DNA from: Actinomadura formosensis NBRC 14204
GTDB taxonomy: Bacteria; Actinomycetota; Actinomycetes; Streptosporangiales; Streptosporangiaceae
Assembly (NCBI RefSeq): GCF_001552155.1
Contig: NZ_BCQQ01000049.1
Span: 1-42,900 of the forward strand
Direction of reading: 5' to 3'
Length of the DNA stretch: 42,900 nt
Part shown: positions 1-15,246 of the stretch, piece by piece
Position numbering within the stretch: position 1 is the first letter of the stretch
How the letters are laid out: the number at the start of each line of letters is the position of its first letter
Translations under genes and position numbers: made by a program
The notes under the pieces: generated by a model
What the model was told of the DNA's origin: nothing
The model's database searches: none
Seen by the model: only the letters and a program-made list of their open reading frames with translations

Positions 1-905
1 GTGGCCGACGGGATGAGCAAGGCGCTTCCGACAGCGAAGGCGCCGAGGGCGAGGGCCGTGGTGACCGTCTCGCCGAACCGGTTCACCGCGCGGCCGGCGA
101 CCGGGCCGGACAGCACCGAGCCCAGGCCCTGGACGGTCATGAGCACGCCGAAGAAGGTGGGCGAACGGTCCAGGCCGTCGCCGATCACCGCGAAGAGCAA
201 CGACTCGAAGATCCCCCAGACGGCCATCGCGACGGAGATGGCGATGAGCATCCGCCGGAGTTCGGCCCGTCCCACCAGGTACCGGAATCCCGTCGCGACC
301 TCCGCTCTCCAGGAGGACTGCTCGGTGCGCCGGGGAGGCCGCTCCTTCAGCCGCATCAGCAGCAGGGCGGCGGCGGCGATCAGGAAGGTCGCGCAGTCCA
401 GCGTGATCACCGACTCGGCACCCCAGGCGGAGAACATGCCCGCTCCGATCAGCGGGGTGATCAGGCGCAGGGCCTGGCGGCAGGTCTGCAGCAGGGCGTT
501 GGCGTCGGGCAACTGGTCGTCCGACAGGAAGGCCGGCATGAGCGCCGTCTGGCCGGCGTCGAAGAGGCTGTTGAACGAGCCGTAGACGAACAGCACGACA
601 TAGACGAGCCACAGATCGGATTCGTCGCCGACCGCGAGCAGCGCCAGAATGTACACGGCGCTGAAGAGATTGGCGGCGATCAGCAGCGGACGGCGCCGGA
701 CCCGGTCGATCAGATGGCCCCACAGCGGACCCATCAGGGTGCCGGCCATGAACGCGAAGAAGACCAGGCCAGCCTGGGCGTTGCTGCCGGTGATGACCTT
801 CACCCAGACGCCGATCGCAAGCCAGAGCGAACTGCTGCCCGTGATGGAGAGGCACTGGGCCATAATATAGAGCAGGGCATTGCGGTTGCGAAAGACTTCC
901 CGCAT
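1..905 (-). CDS. MFS exporter (partial, runs off the left edge)
   Basis: The minus strand is open from an ATG at 905 to the window edge, about 301 codons, so the C-terminus is missing. The translation starts MREVFRNRNALLYIMAQ and contains repeated hydrophobic helices, an intracellular-loop motif GHLIDRVRRRP between helices 2 and 3 (the MFS loop signature), and a cytoplasmic basic segment LKERPPRRTE before the second half. This is the layout of the EntS/MFS_3 type of major facilitator exporter. It would sit in the cytoplasmic membrane and export the cluster product or a toxic intermediate; that role is inferred from position only. It lies downstream of the thioesterase on the same strand but is separated by 165 bp containing two palindromes, so it may have its own promoter. 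Family is fairly certain; substrate is unknown. Confidence 0.85.
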   Translation of the reverse strand, partial: MREVFRNRNALLYIMAQCLSITGSSSLWLAIGVWVKVITGSNAQAGLVFFAFMAGTLMGPLWGHLIDRVRRRPLLIAANLFSAVYILALLAVGDESDLWLVYVVLFVYGSFNSLFDAGQTALMPAFLSDDQLPDANALLQTCRQALRLITPLIGAGMFSAWGAESVITLDCATFLIAAAALLLMRLKERPPRRTEQSSWRAEVATGFRYLVGRAELRRMLIAISVAMAVWGIFESLLFAVIGDGLDRSPTFFGVLMTVQGLGSVLSGPVAGRAVNRFGETVTTALALGAFAVGSALLIPSA

Positions 906-1070
906 GGAATCTGACCTTCATTGTCAGAGGCGATTCGCCTGTAGTGGATGATCCTGATTACCGGAGCGCAATTCCAGCCGTGCTGGAACTGAAAAATATG
1001 GATCACGACAGCCCGGAAAAGACTCTATGACTCCACTCCGACTTTCTGCTGTCAGGGGCGTTCTACGCTA
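906..1070 (-). promoter_or_regulatory. Upstream region of the MFS gene with two palindromes
   Basis: This 165-bp gap between the thioesterase stop and the exporter start holds two clear inverted repeats. AGGCGA-t-TCGCCT is at 928-940, only 23 bp upstream of the exporter ATG. TTCCAGC-cgt-GCTGGAA is at 972-988. Neither is followed by a T-run in either direction, so they look more like operators or 5'-UTR hairpins than intrinsic terminators. Separate control of the exporter, for example by a product-responsive repressor, is an inference. Confidence 0.35.
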
Positions 1071-1805
1071 TCACACCACCGCGCCCATCCCGCGGCGCAG
1101 CTCGTCCTTGAGTGTTTCGGGCGCGGAAATGAACCGGTAATGGCCGCCCTCAAGTTCCCGGAAGGCGACCTCGCCGCATTCGCTCCAGCCGCCCATCAGC
1201 ACGCCGGGCACCTCCTTGTCTTCCCGCCAGCTCAGCGCGGTGATGGGAACGGGCAGGACAGTCGGCTCGGCGGGCTTGTAGCGACGGTTCGCCGCGATGT
1301 CCGCGAGGAGAGTGCCCATGGCCACATCGATGATATCGGGACGCGGATTCCCGCCCATCTCGGTGATCAGCAGGGAAAGCTCGTCCGCGAGCTGCTCATC
1401 GGTCATGTCGAGGAATCTCCCATGCGGGCCCTGGTGCGGAGCGACCTGCGAGGAGACGAACAGCCGGGTGGGCAGCGGCAGCCCTCTTCCCAGCAATTGG
1501 ACCGTGACCTCGTACCCGACCAGCGAGGACGCGCAGTGCCCGAAGAAGGCGAAGGGCCGGTCGAGGTAGGGCAGCAGTTGCGGGATGAGCGCCTCGGCGA
1601 GTTCCTCGTAGGTGTCGAAGGCGGGCTCGCGCAGCCGGTTCTCCCTGCCGGGCGGTTGTACCGCGCACATTTCGACGCCGTGCATGACTTCGGGCCACTG
1701 CCGGTACATGCTCGCGCCGCACCCGGAGTAAGGCAGGCAGAACACGTAGGCGTGAGAGTTTGGTTTGGGTTCGCGGGCGAACCAGCGGTTTCTGACAGCG
1801 GCCAC
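1071..1805 (-). CDS. Type II thioesterase / acyltransferase-like alpha/beta hydrolase with Cys nucleophile
   Basis: A 244-aa alpha/beta hydrolase of the discrete NRPS thioesterase (TEII, GrsT-like) family. N-terminal FCLPYSGCGASMY matches the family oxyanion-hole segment, and QPPGRENRLREP is the typical PGR motif. The nucleophile elbow reads FFGHCASS, so Cys91 occupies the position normally held by Ser in GHSMG; an Asp (SWREDKEVPG) and a His (LEGGHYRFI) complete the triad. Family members normally hydrolyse stalled acyl groups from carrier domains. A Cys nucleophile is instead typical of thioester-to-thioester transferases such as SyrC and CmaE. The GTG start at 1805 follows GGAG at about 6-nt spacing and lies 16 bp after the P450 stop, so it is in the same operon as the A-T didomain and P450. 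Possible jobs are editing, release of the finished chain, or moving the oxidised valyl group to the main assembly line. Confidence 0.88.
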   Translation of the reverse strand: MAAVRNRWFAREPKPNSHAYVFCLPYSGCGASMYRQWPEVMHGVEMCAVQPPGRENRLREPAFDTYEELAEALIPQLLPYLDRPFAFFGHCASSLVGYEVTVQLLGRGLPLPTRLFVSSQVAPHQGPHGRFLDMTDEQLADELSLLITEMGGNPRPDIIDVAMGTLLADIAANRRYKPAEPTVLPVPITALSWREDKEVPGVLMGGWSECGEVAFRELEGGHYRFISAPETLKDELRRGMGAVV

Positions 1806-1821
1806 GGCGCTCTCCGCCTCT

Positions 1822-3084
1822 CTATTCGGACCGGCCGGCGGCGTCCGGCCGGACGCTCATCTTCATGGGAAGGCGTTTGATCCCCGCGACGAAGTTCGAG
1901 GCCAGATGCTGTCCGGGTTCGAGTTGCTCGAAGTCGCAGAAGGTACCGAGCAGCTCGGTGAACAGGATGCGCAGGGAGAGCCGCGCGACGGTGTGGCCGA
2001 TGCAGTAGTGCGGGCCGATACCGAAGGCCACATGGCGGTTGGGACGGCGCGTGATGTCGAATTCGAACGAGCGCTGGAAGACGTCCTCGTCGCGGTTCAC
2101 GGAACCGAGCCAGACCACGACCGCGTCGCCGGAGCGGATCGACTTGCCGCGCATCTCCACGTCGCGGACGGCATACCGCATGAAGTGGTTGGCCGGCGAC
2201 GCCCAGCGCAGCGCCTCCTCGGTCCCGGTACTGATGAACCGCGGGTTCGCACTCCATTTCTGGGCCAGCTCGGGTGAGGCCAGCATCTGCTCCATGGCGG
2301 CGATCGGCGGGAAAGGTGTGGTGACATTGGCGCCGAGCAGCAGGCTGTAGCAGTTGGAGAGCACCTCTCCCAGGGTCAGGTTCTCTCCTTCGACTTCCAT
2401 CGTGAGCAGGGTGCTGATGAGGTCTTCTCCTGTATTTTTCCGGCGCGCGCTGACCATGTCCTGGAAATAGCTGAACAGTTCTCGGTGCGCGGTCTGGAGT
2501 GTGGCCTCCGGACCACCGGGACCGACGTAGTCGTTGTCGTCGGGACATACCGCGGCCATGGTCAGGGAGGCCAGCCGGTCCCAGTCCTCCTCGGGGAGCG
2601 CCATCATCGTCCCGGTCACCGCCATGGGCAGCTTGATCATCGCCTGTGCGAAGTCGAACGGCTCGCCGGTGGCGCCGGGCGCCAATATCTTCTTCACCTG
2701 TTCCTGAATCCGCCCGGCATAGCGCTCGACGTTCTTCTTCGCCAGGACCCGCTGCAGCGGCTCGCGCATGCGGGTGTGGCGCGGCGGGTCGGTCGCGGCC
2801 ATCTGCTTGCCGCCCGCTGGATCATCCTTGCCGAGCAGGTTGAGCAAAGTGCCGCGCTGCGAGGTGAAGGCGGTGTGGTCTCGCAGCACGAAGTCCGCGT
2901 CGTCGAGTTTCGTGACGGACCAGAATCCGATGTCGCTGGCCACCTGATGCCAGTGGACGGGGTCGTTGGCCCTCATGTACCGCCATACGGTGTGCGGGTT
3001 CCCGGTCTGCTGCCAGAACGGGTCGATCATGTCGACCGCGTCGAGGTCGACGGCCGCGTCAGTGTTCGGTGCCGACATTCTCAT
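1822..3084 (-). CDS. Cytochrome P450, probably acting on a carrier-bound amino acid
   Basis: A 420-aa soluble bacterial P450. The heme-binding loop FGIGPHYCIGHT places the axial Cys at residue 361, and the K-helix ExxR is in TEEALRWASP. The I-helix reads LLLGANVTTP: the usual acid of the (A/G)Gx(D/E)TT motif is Val, while the Thr pair is kept. The ATG at 3084 overlaps the stop of the preceding A-T didomain gene as ATGA, indicating translational coupling; a second ATG lies two codons in. Pairing of a stand-alone A-T protein with a P450 is known from NovH/NovI and NikP1/NikQ, where the P450 beta-hydroxylates the tethered amino acid. Here the analogous substrate would be the valine-like residue. 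With a nitric oxide synthase in the cluster, nitration (TxtE/RufO style) is an alternative. Reaction not determined from sequence. Confidence 0.9.
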   Translation of the reverse strand: MRMSAPNTDAAVDLDAVDMIDPFWQQTGNPHTVWRYMRANDPVHWHQVASDIGFWSVTKLDDADFVLRDHTAFTSQRGTLLNLLGKDDPAGGKQMAATDPPRHTRMREPLQRVLAKKNVERYAGRIQEQVKKILAPGATGEPFDFAQAMIKLPMAVTGTMMALPEEDWDRLASLTMAAVCPDDNDYVGPGGPEATLQTAHRELFSYFQDMVSARRKNTGEDLISTLLTMEVEGENLTLGEVLSNCYSLLLGANVTTPFPPIAAMEQMLASPELAQKWSANPRFISTGTEEALRWASPANHFMRYAVRDVEMRGKSIRSGDAVVVWLGSVNRDEDVFQRSFEFDITRRPNRHVAFGIGPHYCIGHTVARLSLRILFTELLGTFCDFEQLEPGQHLASNFVAGIKRLPMKMSVRPDAAGRSE

Positions 3085-4985
3085 CCTTGTGAGCCACCTT
3101 CGTTGTGCTCGGTCGTGCCCTGGGTCTGCGCGACGATCTGTGCCGCGAGTTCGCGCACCGTCGGGTTGAGATACAGCGTCCGCGCCGGGATCAGGATGCC
3201 GAAATCGTGCTGTACCGCGTCGAGGAGCTCCGCGGCGACCAGCGAGTGTCCGCCGAGGTCGAAGAAGTCGTCGTCGATGCCGACGTGCTCAGTCCTGAGG
3301 TATTGGGCCCACAGGCGGGTCAGCCGCGGTTCGGGCCGCCGGGAAGAGGCGTTCTCCAGGACGCCCGTCGCCGTCTCCGATTGGAGGGGATCGGCTTCGT
3401 CCGTTCTCTCCAGGGCCGCGAGGCGGTCATGGTCGATCTTGCCGGTGGGGCCGAGCGGGAAGGCGTCGACCAGCGTGATCGTGGCCGGGACCATGTAGGG
3501 CATGAGCGTCCGCGCGACACGGCCGCGGAGCCCGGCGGCCGCCCGGGCCGAGCACGGCGCGGCGCCGGCCGGGACCGCGAACGCGGCGAGCCGGACGTCG
3601 CCGTCCGCGCCGCGCCGCGCCATGACGAGCGCCTCGCGCACCTCACCGGTCCTGAGCAGCGCGGCTTCGATCTCCGCCGGTTCAACGCGATAGCCGCGAA
3701 TCTTGATCTGCCGGTCGACGCGGCCGAGGAACTCCAGGTCCCCGCCGGCCGTCCACCGTCCCAGGTCGCCGGTGGCGTACATGCGCCCGCCGGGACCCGG
3801 GGAGTGCGGGTCGGGGACGAACCGTTCGGCGGTGGCCGCCGGAGCGTTGAAGTACCCCCGGGCCAGGCCGTCGCCGGACGCGTAGATCTGGCCGGTCTCC
3901 CCGGGTCCGCACACGGTGAGGTCGTCGCGCAGGAGCTGGACGCGGGTACCGCTGATGGCTCGTCCGATCGGCAGCGCCTCCAGGTCCTCGGCCGGCGGGT
4001 CCAGCGTCGTCCAGCAGGTGGTGAACGTGGTGTTCTCGGTCGGCCCGTAGCCGTTGGTGAAGGTCATTCCGGGATGCCGGTCGAGCACCATGCGCACGTG
4101 CCGCGGCGAGACCACGTCGCCGCCGACGAGGAGGTGGCGCACCGAGCCGAGCGCGTCCAGGTGCCGGTCGGCGAACCTGCTGAACAGGCCCGCCGACAGC
4201 CAGAGGACGGTGACGCGCCGCTCGGCCAGCGTCGCCGCGAGTTCGGCGAGGTCCAGCGGGCCGGGCGGCATCACGACGAGCCGGGAGCCGGTGGTCAGCG
4301 GCGCCCAGATCTCCAGGGTCGAGGCGTCGAACGCCACCGGCGCCAACTGCAGGAAGGTGTCCTCGGGGCGAAACCGGCACCAGTCCGGATCGCGCACCAG
4401 GCGGACCACCGCGTCGTGCGGTACGCAGACGCCCTTGGGCTCGCCGGTGGAGCCGGAGGTGAAGCTGACGTAGGCGAGCCGGCCCCCGAAGGCCGCCGGC
4501 GCGGCGCGAACGCGGGCGCCGTTCTCGGCGGGCGGCCGTCCAGCGTCGGCGGGGGCGTCGAGCGGGATCACGGTGTCGTAGCCGTCCAGCAGGGCGGACG
4601 CGCCGCCCGGGCTGAACGCGGCCCGGCGCTGGACGTCCTTCAGCATCAGCGTGGCCCGGCTCGCCGGCAGCTCGGGTTCGAGAGCGAGATAGGCGGCGGA
4701 CGCGGTGAGGACGCCGAGCAGTGTGACCACCAGGCCGACGCAGCGTTCGGCCACGACGGGCACCACGTCGTCCGGCTGCACGCCGAGTTCACCGAGCCGC
4801 GCGGCGACCTGTCCCGCGCTCTCGACCAGCTCCGCGTAGGTGATCGCCTCGGAGCCGCAGGACACGGCTATGGCGTCAGGTGTGCGGGCGGCCTGCTCGG
4901 CCACGAGTTCATGAACGCCCGTGGCCGTCCGGCCCGGGCCGGGCTCAGGTGGCCGCGCAGCGAGATGCCGAGTTTCTCCATGCAC
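3081..4985 (-). CDS. Free-standing NRPS adenylation-thiolation (A-T) didomain, valine-like code
   Basis: A 634-aa A-T protein without a condensation domain. Core motifs are intact: A3 [11 protein letters not shown] at about residue 182, A4 AFDASTLEIW, A5 NGYGPTEN, A7 YATGDLG, A8 GRVDRQIKIRGYRVE, A10 PLGPTGKID. The carrier domain has DDFFDLGGHSLVA with the phosphopantetheine Ser near 577. Reading the PheA-numbered pocket by hand gives D-A-L-W-L-G-G-T-F-K, which closely resembles known valine codes (DAFWIGGTFK type). It should activate and hold valine or a similar branched residue for a partner enzyme. The start is GTG at 4985, preceded by a GGAG/GGAAGG stretch, 37 bp after the large starter NRPS stop. 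Overlap with the P450 gene suggests the tethered residue is oxidised in situ. Confidence 0.92.
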   Translation of the reverse strand: MHGETRHLAARPPEPGPGRTATGVHELVAEQAARTPDAIAVSCGSEAITYAELVESAGQVAARLGELGVQPDDVVPVVAERCVGLVVTLLGVLTASAAYLALEPELPASRATLMLKDVQRRAAFSPGGASALLDGYDTVIPLDAPADAGRPPAENGARVRAAPAAFGGRLAYVSFTSGSTGEPKGVCVPHDAVVRLVRDPDWCRFRPEDTFLQLAPVAFDASTLEIWAPLTTGSRLVVMPPGPLDLAELAATLAERRVTVLWLSAGLFSRFADRHLDALGSVRHLLVGGDVVSPRHVRMVLDRHPGMTFTNGYGPTENTTFTTCWTTLDPPAEDLEALPIGRAISGTRVQLLRDDLTVCGPGETGQIYASGDGLARGYFNAPAATAERFVPDPHSPGPGGRMYATGDLGRWTAGGDLEFLGRVDRQIKIRGYRVEPAEIEAALLRTGEVREALVMARRGADGDVRLAAFAVPAGAAPCSARAAAGLRGRVARTLMPYMVPATITLVDAFPLGPTGKIDHDRLAALERTDEADPLQSETATGVLENASSRRPEPRLTRLWAQYLRTEHVGIDDDFFDLGGHSLVAAELLDAVQHDFGILIPARTLYLNPTVRELAAQIVAQTQGTTEHNEGGSQG

Positions 4986-5022
4986 CCTTCCACTCCCATC
5001 TCTTGCGCTTCTCAGATCCTCT

Positions 5023-10438
<5,416 letters not shown>

Positions 10439-10446
<8 letters not shown>

Positions 10447-13400
10447 CGCCGCTCACTTTCGGGTTTCTCGGAGTGCGGGAGGGACGGTCGAGCCGGCGGA
10501 TCCGTGAGCGTGCCGGCGGCGCCGCCGGTTCCGGCCGCCGCTCCTCGATGAAGCCGGCGACCGCGGCGATGGTCGAGGACTCGAAGAGGCGGGCCAGCGG
10601 CAGGTTCACCGAGAACCGCTCCTCGATGCGGTCCACGACCAGCGTGCCCAGCAGGGAGTGGCCGCCGAGCGCGAAGAAGTCCTCGTTCACCCCGATGTTC
10701 TCCAGGCCCAGCACCTCGGACCAGATGGCGGCCACCTCGCGCTCGGTCTCGTTGCGCGGCTCCTGCCGTGGCGCGTCCTCGGCGGGGGCCGGTGAGTGGG
10801 CCTGCGTCCTCGGCAGTTCGCCGACCGCGATCCGGTCGTCATCCAGCAGGGGCCAGTGCGTGACCACGGTGACCTCCGGGACGAGCGACTCGGGAAGCTC
10901 GTCGAGCAGGTGCGCCCGGACGCGCGGCACCGCCGCCCGGGCGGCGCGTGCGCGGAGCGGGTCGTTGGCCAGAGGCGCCGTCACGGTACTGGGCCTCCGG
11001 GCCTCGGCCCGCGCCCTCGGCGCGGTCGGCGCCGCGATGTGGTCGCCGGTGCGGGTGAAGCGGATGTCCAGGTGACCGGGCGGGCAGTCCGCGCGGAGCG
11101 TCTCATGCGCCGTCCATCCGCAGGAGCGCGCGATCTCGCGCACGGCGTGCACGTCCGGGACGGGCGCCGGCGTCTTGGCCATGGCGCGCAGCTCCGCGAC
11201 GTCCGCGGCGCCCGCCTTCGCGCCGTTCCAGGCGGCCGTCTCGGCATGGATCCTGGCGTCGGGATAGTGACGCAGCAGGAGCGTGTCCCCGCCCGCCGCC
11301 GAGAGCAGGCCGCGCAGCGCCTCGTCGCCGGAGCAGCCGGTGTCCTTCCAGATGAGGGACTCATCGGCCCGGTGCGCGATCCCGCCGGCACGGCCGTCGG
11401 GCGTACCTTCGTCATCGTGCCGTCGTCTCTGGATGACGACGTCGTAGCGGAACTGGGCGAGTTCGTTGCGGCCCGTCTCGCGTTTCGGGAGCGGCTCGAC
11501 GTGGGCGACGTCCGGCAGCACGTCGGCGAGTTGGAGGAAGTACTCGGGGGCGATGGCCAGCTCGTCCTCCTGCGTCGCCTGGCGCTCCACCAGGCTGACC
11601 AGCCTGGACGCCGGAGTCTCGGGCGGCAGCGTCTCCAGCAGCGTGGAGCAGTGCAGCACGTGGAGCATCGGCAGGCTGCGGACGTCGCCGACGAAGACCC
11701 GGCCGCCCGGCCGTGTGCGCCGTACCGCCTCGGAGAGGACGGTGAAAAGGTATTCGACGTCCGGGAAGTACTGCGCCAGCGAGTTGACGACGACGACGTC
11801 GAAGGCCGCGTCCGGGAAGTCGTCCAGCTCGTCGGCGGCCCGTTTGAAGAGCCGCAGGCCGGACGCCTTGAGCGCGAGGCGGCTCTGGTTCTGCCGCACG
11901 TAGTCGAGTGCGCGGTCGGACGCGTCCGTGGCGCTGTAGGAGGCGCAGCGCGGCGCGATCCTGAAGAGCAGCGGGCCGTTCCCGCAGCCGATCTCCAGTA
12001 CGTCCTCCGGCTCGAAGGCCAGGATGCGGTTGACGGTGCCCGAGAGCCACGCCCGCATGTCCTCGGCGGACACGTAGCGTCCGGTGTAGGCGCTGTTCCA
12101 GCCCGTCAAGTTGAACTCCGGGACCTTGGCGGCGGTACGCGAGGAGTAGGTCTCGACGAACGAGGCCCGGCGCCGCGCGGCGAGGTCGTCCGTGTCCTCC
12201 CGCAACGAGACGTACAGTTTCGACCTCTCCTGGCCTCCGTCCGGCCCTGGCACGACGAGCGCCTGCTCCACCGACACGTCCGTCGCGATCACGCCGAGCA
12301 CGTCGTCGGTGTGGGCGGACGCGTGCGACTCGGGAGCGAGCAGGTCCAGTTCTCCGCCGGGCAGGAGGCGGCCGCGGTCGCCCGTCGGCACCGCTGCCCG
12401 GTCTCCGCCCGGCCCGGTGGGGCCGCAGAGCGGCGGTGTCAGGTGGATGCGGCCCGCGACACCGACCGGAACGGCGTGCCCGTACCGGTCGAGGACGCGC
12501 AGTCCGACGCCCGGCAGGACCGGGCCGACCGGCACACCGCCGGAGGCCGTGCCCGTCCGTGCCGCGGCGCCGGAGCCGTCGTCGCACACCGGACGCGCGG
12601 CGACCGGGCCCGCGGCATCGTCGAGCATGTACGCGTGGATGAGCGACGCCTCCGGGAACCGCCGGTGGAAGCGCCCTGCCAGCGCGGGCGTGAGCCTGTC
12701 GCCGGTGACCACCGCGCGGCGCAGTGAGCCGCACCCTGCGCCCGTCCCGTCCACATGGTCGAGGAAGGCGGCCAGCGCGGCCGGTCCGAAACGGCAGACG
12801 GACACCCGGTGGCGCTCCACCAGAGACGCCAGGTACGCCGGGTCGTGCCGCCGGGCCGGATCCGTGATCACCACCGGCGCGCCGGACACCAGCGGCCGGA
12901 TGAGCTCCAGCAGCGACGCGACCCTCCAGAACGGGGCACGGGACAGCACGGGCCCGCCCGCGTCCAGGACGGCATCGATGCGGTCGAGGGCCGCGGCGAC
13001 CTCGCGGTGGCTGAGCATGGTGTGACGCGGCGGCCCGGGGCGTCCGGTGCTGCGCAGGACGATGGCACAGGCGTCCGGCGAGACCACGGCGGCGCCGTCC
13101 TCCGGCGGCCACGCCTCGCCGTCGCCGCTCTCTCCGGCAGCGCCCCCGTTGACGGCGAGCACGCCGGCGGAGTCCGTCACCCGGTGGCCGGCGGCGTCCC
13201 CGGTGAAGTCCGGCGGGGCCACGGCGCAGCCCGTTTTCCATACGCCGAGCAGCGCCGTGGCCAGATGGCGCGGTTGCGTCACGTCAACGCGGACGAAACC
13301 GCCGGGCCGTGCTCCGGCGGCGTGCAGACGTGCGGCGAGCGCGCGCGCCCGGGAGTCCAAGTCCCGGTAGGCGATCTCGTACCCGGTACCGGTGGCGGCG

Positions 13401-14944
13401 ACCGCGTCCGGCGTCCGGCGAGCCTGCTGCTCGATCAGCTCGTGGAGCAGGGGTTCGGAGCGCGGCGCGACGGCCTGCTCCCGCGACGGCGCCGGAGCGG
13501 ACTCGTCCTCGGCGACGAGACGGTGGCCGGAGATGGCGGCGTCGGGCCGCTGGACGCCCTGTTCGAGCACCCGCCGCAGCGCGTCGACGATGGCCTCGGC
13601 CAGTTCCGTGCTGAAGAGGTCGGTGGCGAAGTGCATGGCGCCGTCGAGCCGCCCGTCGGGGACGGGCGTGAACTCGAATTCCAGGTCGAACCTGGCCATG
13701 CCGGTCGGCGCCGTCGCCAGCTCCGCGGTCAGGCCGGGCAGCCGCAGTTCCGGGCGCGGCGTGTTGTGCAGGCCGATCATGTGGCGGATGAGCGGGGTCC
13801 GGGAGCGCGCGTCCCGTTCGGGGTTGACCGCCTGGACGATCCGTTCGAACGGCACGTCCTGGTTGGCGTACGCGGCGAGGCATGTCTCGCGCGCGTGCTC
13901 CACGAGCTGCCGGAAGGTCTGTCCTTCCCGCACCTTCAGGCGCAGCGGCAGCGCGTTGATGAAGCAGCCGAGCATCGCTTCGGTCTCGGGATGGTTCCGG
14001 TTGGCGACGGGCGTGCCGACGACGAAGTCGTCCTGTTCGGCCCAGCGGGAGGCGATCACGCTGAAGGCCGCCAGCAGTCCCATGAACAGGGTGCCGCGCA
14101 CCGAGTCCGCCACCTGCCGCAGGTTCGCGACGAGGCCGGGGTCGAGTTCGAAGCCCAGCGTCTTCCCGTTCCAGGTACGGGCCGCCTGAGCGGAGAGGTC
14201 TCCGGGGAAGTTCAGCGGCCTGGCGCCGTCCAGCGCACCCTTCCAGAACTCCAGTTGACGGTCGGAGATGCCTCCGGCCTGCTCGCGTTGCCACAGCGCG
14301 AAGTCCGCGTACTGGAGGTCCGGTTCGGGCAGCGGTGACGGGGCGCCGCCGGTGTAGGCGGTGTACAGCACGCTGAACTCATGCAGCAGGACGCCGAGCG
14401 ACCAGCCGTCCGCCGCGATGTGGTGCTGGCTGAGCAGGAGCAGGTGGTCGTCGTCGGCCAGGTGGAGCAGCACCGGCCGCAGCATCAGGTCGCGTTCCAG
14501 GTCGAACGGACGCCTGGCCTCCCGCGTCTTCGCCGCCCGCACGGCGGCGTCGCGGGAGCCGGGGTCGCCGCCGCGCAGGTCGTGGATCTCCAGCGGCAGG
14601 CTCGCCGCCGCGCGCACCACCTGCACGGGCTCGCCGTCGCGCAGCGCGTAGGTGGTCCGCATGACCTCGTGCCGCCGGACGATCTCGTCCATGGCGCGGC
14701 GCAGCGCGTCGACGTCGAGCCGCCCGCGCAGCCTCGCCGTGCCGACCACGTTGTAGAGGGCCGAGGTCGGATCGAGCTGGTTGAAGAACCAGATCCGCTG
14801 CTGGGCGTAGGACAGCGGCACCGCGTTCCGGTCCAGGTCCCTGACCGGACGCGGCCCGTGCGCCGGGGCGCTGCCGGGAAGGCGTTCCGCCAGCAGGGCG
14901 TCGAGCCGCTGCCGTTGCCCCGCGGTAAGGATGCCGATGTCCAT
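10439..14944 (-). CDS. NRPS module C-A*-MT-T with degenerate adenylation domain and embedded N-methyltransferase
   Basis: A 1501-aa module. The C domain is intact (SQHHIAADGWSLG near residue 175). The region that should be the A domain (about 490-900) keeps overall similarity but not the catalytic motifs. A3 reads LRSTGRPGPPRHT instead of YTSGSTGxPKG; A4 reads FWRVASLLE with no pocket Asp; A5 has YMLDDAAGP instead of YGPTE; A8 is unrecognisable; the A10 Lys motif is replaced by LLDDDRIAVGEL. An embedded methyltransferase keeps GWNSAYTGRYVS and the SAM site VLEIGCGNGPLLF near 983, typical of NRPS N-methyltransferases. The carrier is intact (FFALGGHSLLGT near 1430). The reading frame is continuous, so this is decay of function, not a frameshift. 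It should accept an aminoacyl group delivered in trans, methylate it and condense it. An AAAGGAG box lies about 11 nt upstream of the ATG. Confidence 0.93.
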
Positions 14945-15025
14945 TTCCCGATCCGCTCCTTTTGACCCTTGAGACTTGCTGCAGACAGGCCGAGACGGGA
15001 CCGGAAAGGCCGCCTCGGCGCCGGT

Positions 15026-15238
15026 TCAGGAATCTCGTATCGCGCGGCGCAGACTGGCCGGCCGCATGTCCGTCCACTGCTCCTCGATATAGGCCAGGCA
15101 TTCGTCCTTCGGGCGGGGCCGGCCGACGGCGTGCCACCCGGCGGGCAGTTCCATGCCGGCCCGCCAGATCGAGTACTGCTCTTCGTCGTTGATGACGACG
15201 TGATAGGCCGCTGACGATTCGTGTGATTCGTGCGCCAT
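15026..15238 (-). CDS. MbtH-like protein
   Basis: A 70-aa MbtH family protein, which binds and activates NRPS adenylation domains. Family residues are present: [33 protein letters not shown] and SLRRAI. The usual Pro after the first conserved Trp (SxWP) is Arg here (SIWRAG). The ATG at 15238 follows AAGGAG with only four bases between; the Shine-Dalgarno box (plus-strand 15243-15248) overlaps the stop codon of the preceding C-A-T gene, so the two are translated in tandem. It is the only MbtH gene in the window and could serve the several A domains encoded here. Confidence 0.95.
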   Translation of the reverse strand: MAHESHESSAAYHVVINDEEQYSIWRAGMELPAGWHAVGRPRPKDECLAYIEEQWTDMRPASLRRAIRDS

Positions 15239-15246
15239 GGGGCTCC

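Noticed and set aside
1..585. Plus-strand frame at the left edge
   Set aside because: The minus strand here encodes a clear MFS membrane protein with helices and a loop motif; the plus frame is its shadow.
13800..14400. Repeated similar segments across the NRPS genes as possible mobile repeats
   Set aside because: These are homologous C, A and T domain cores, expected in modular NRPS genes, not transposable repeats.
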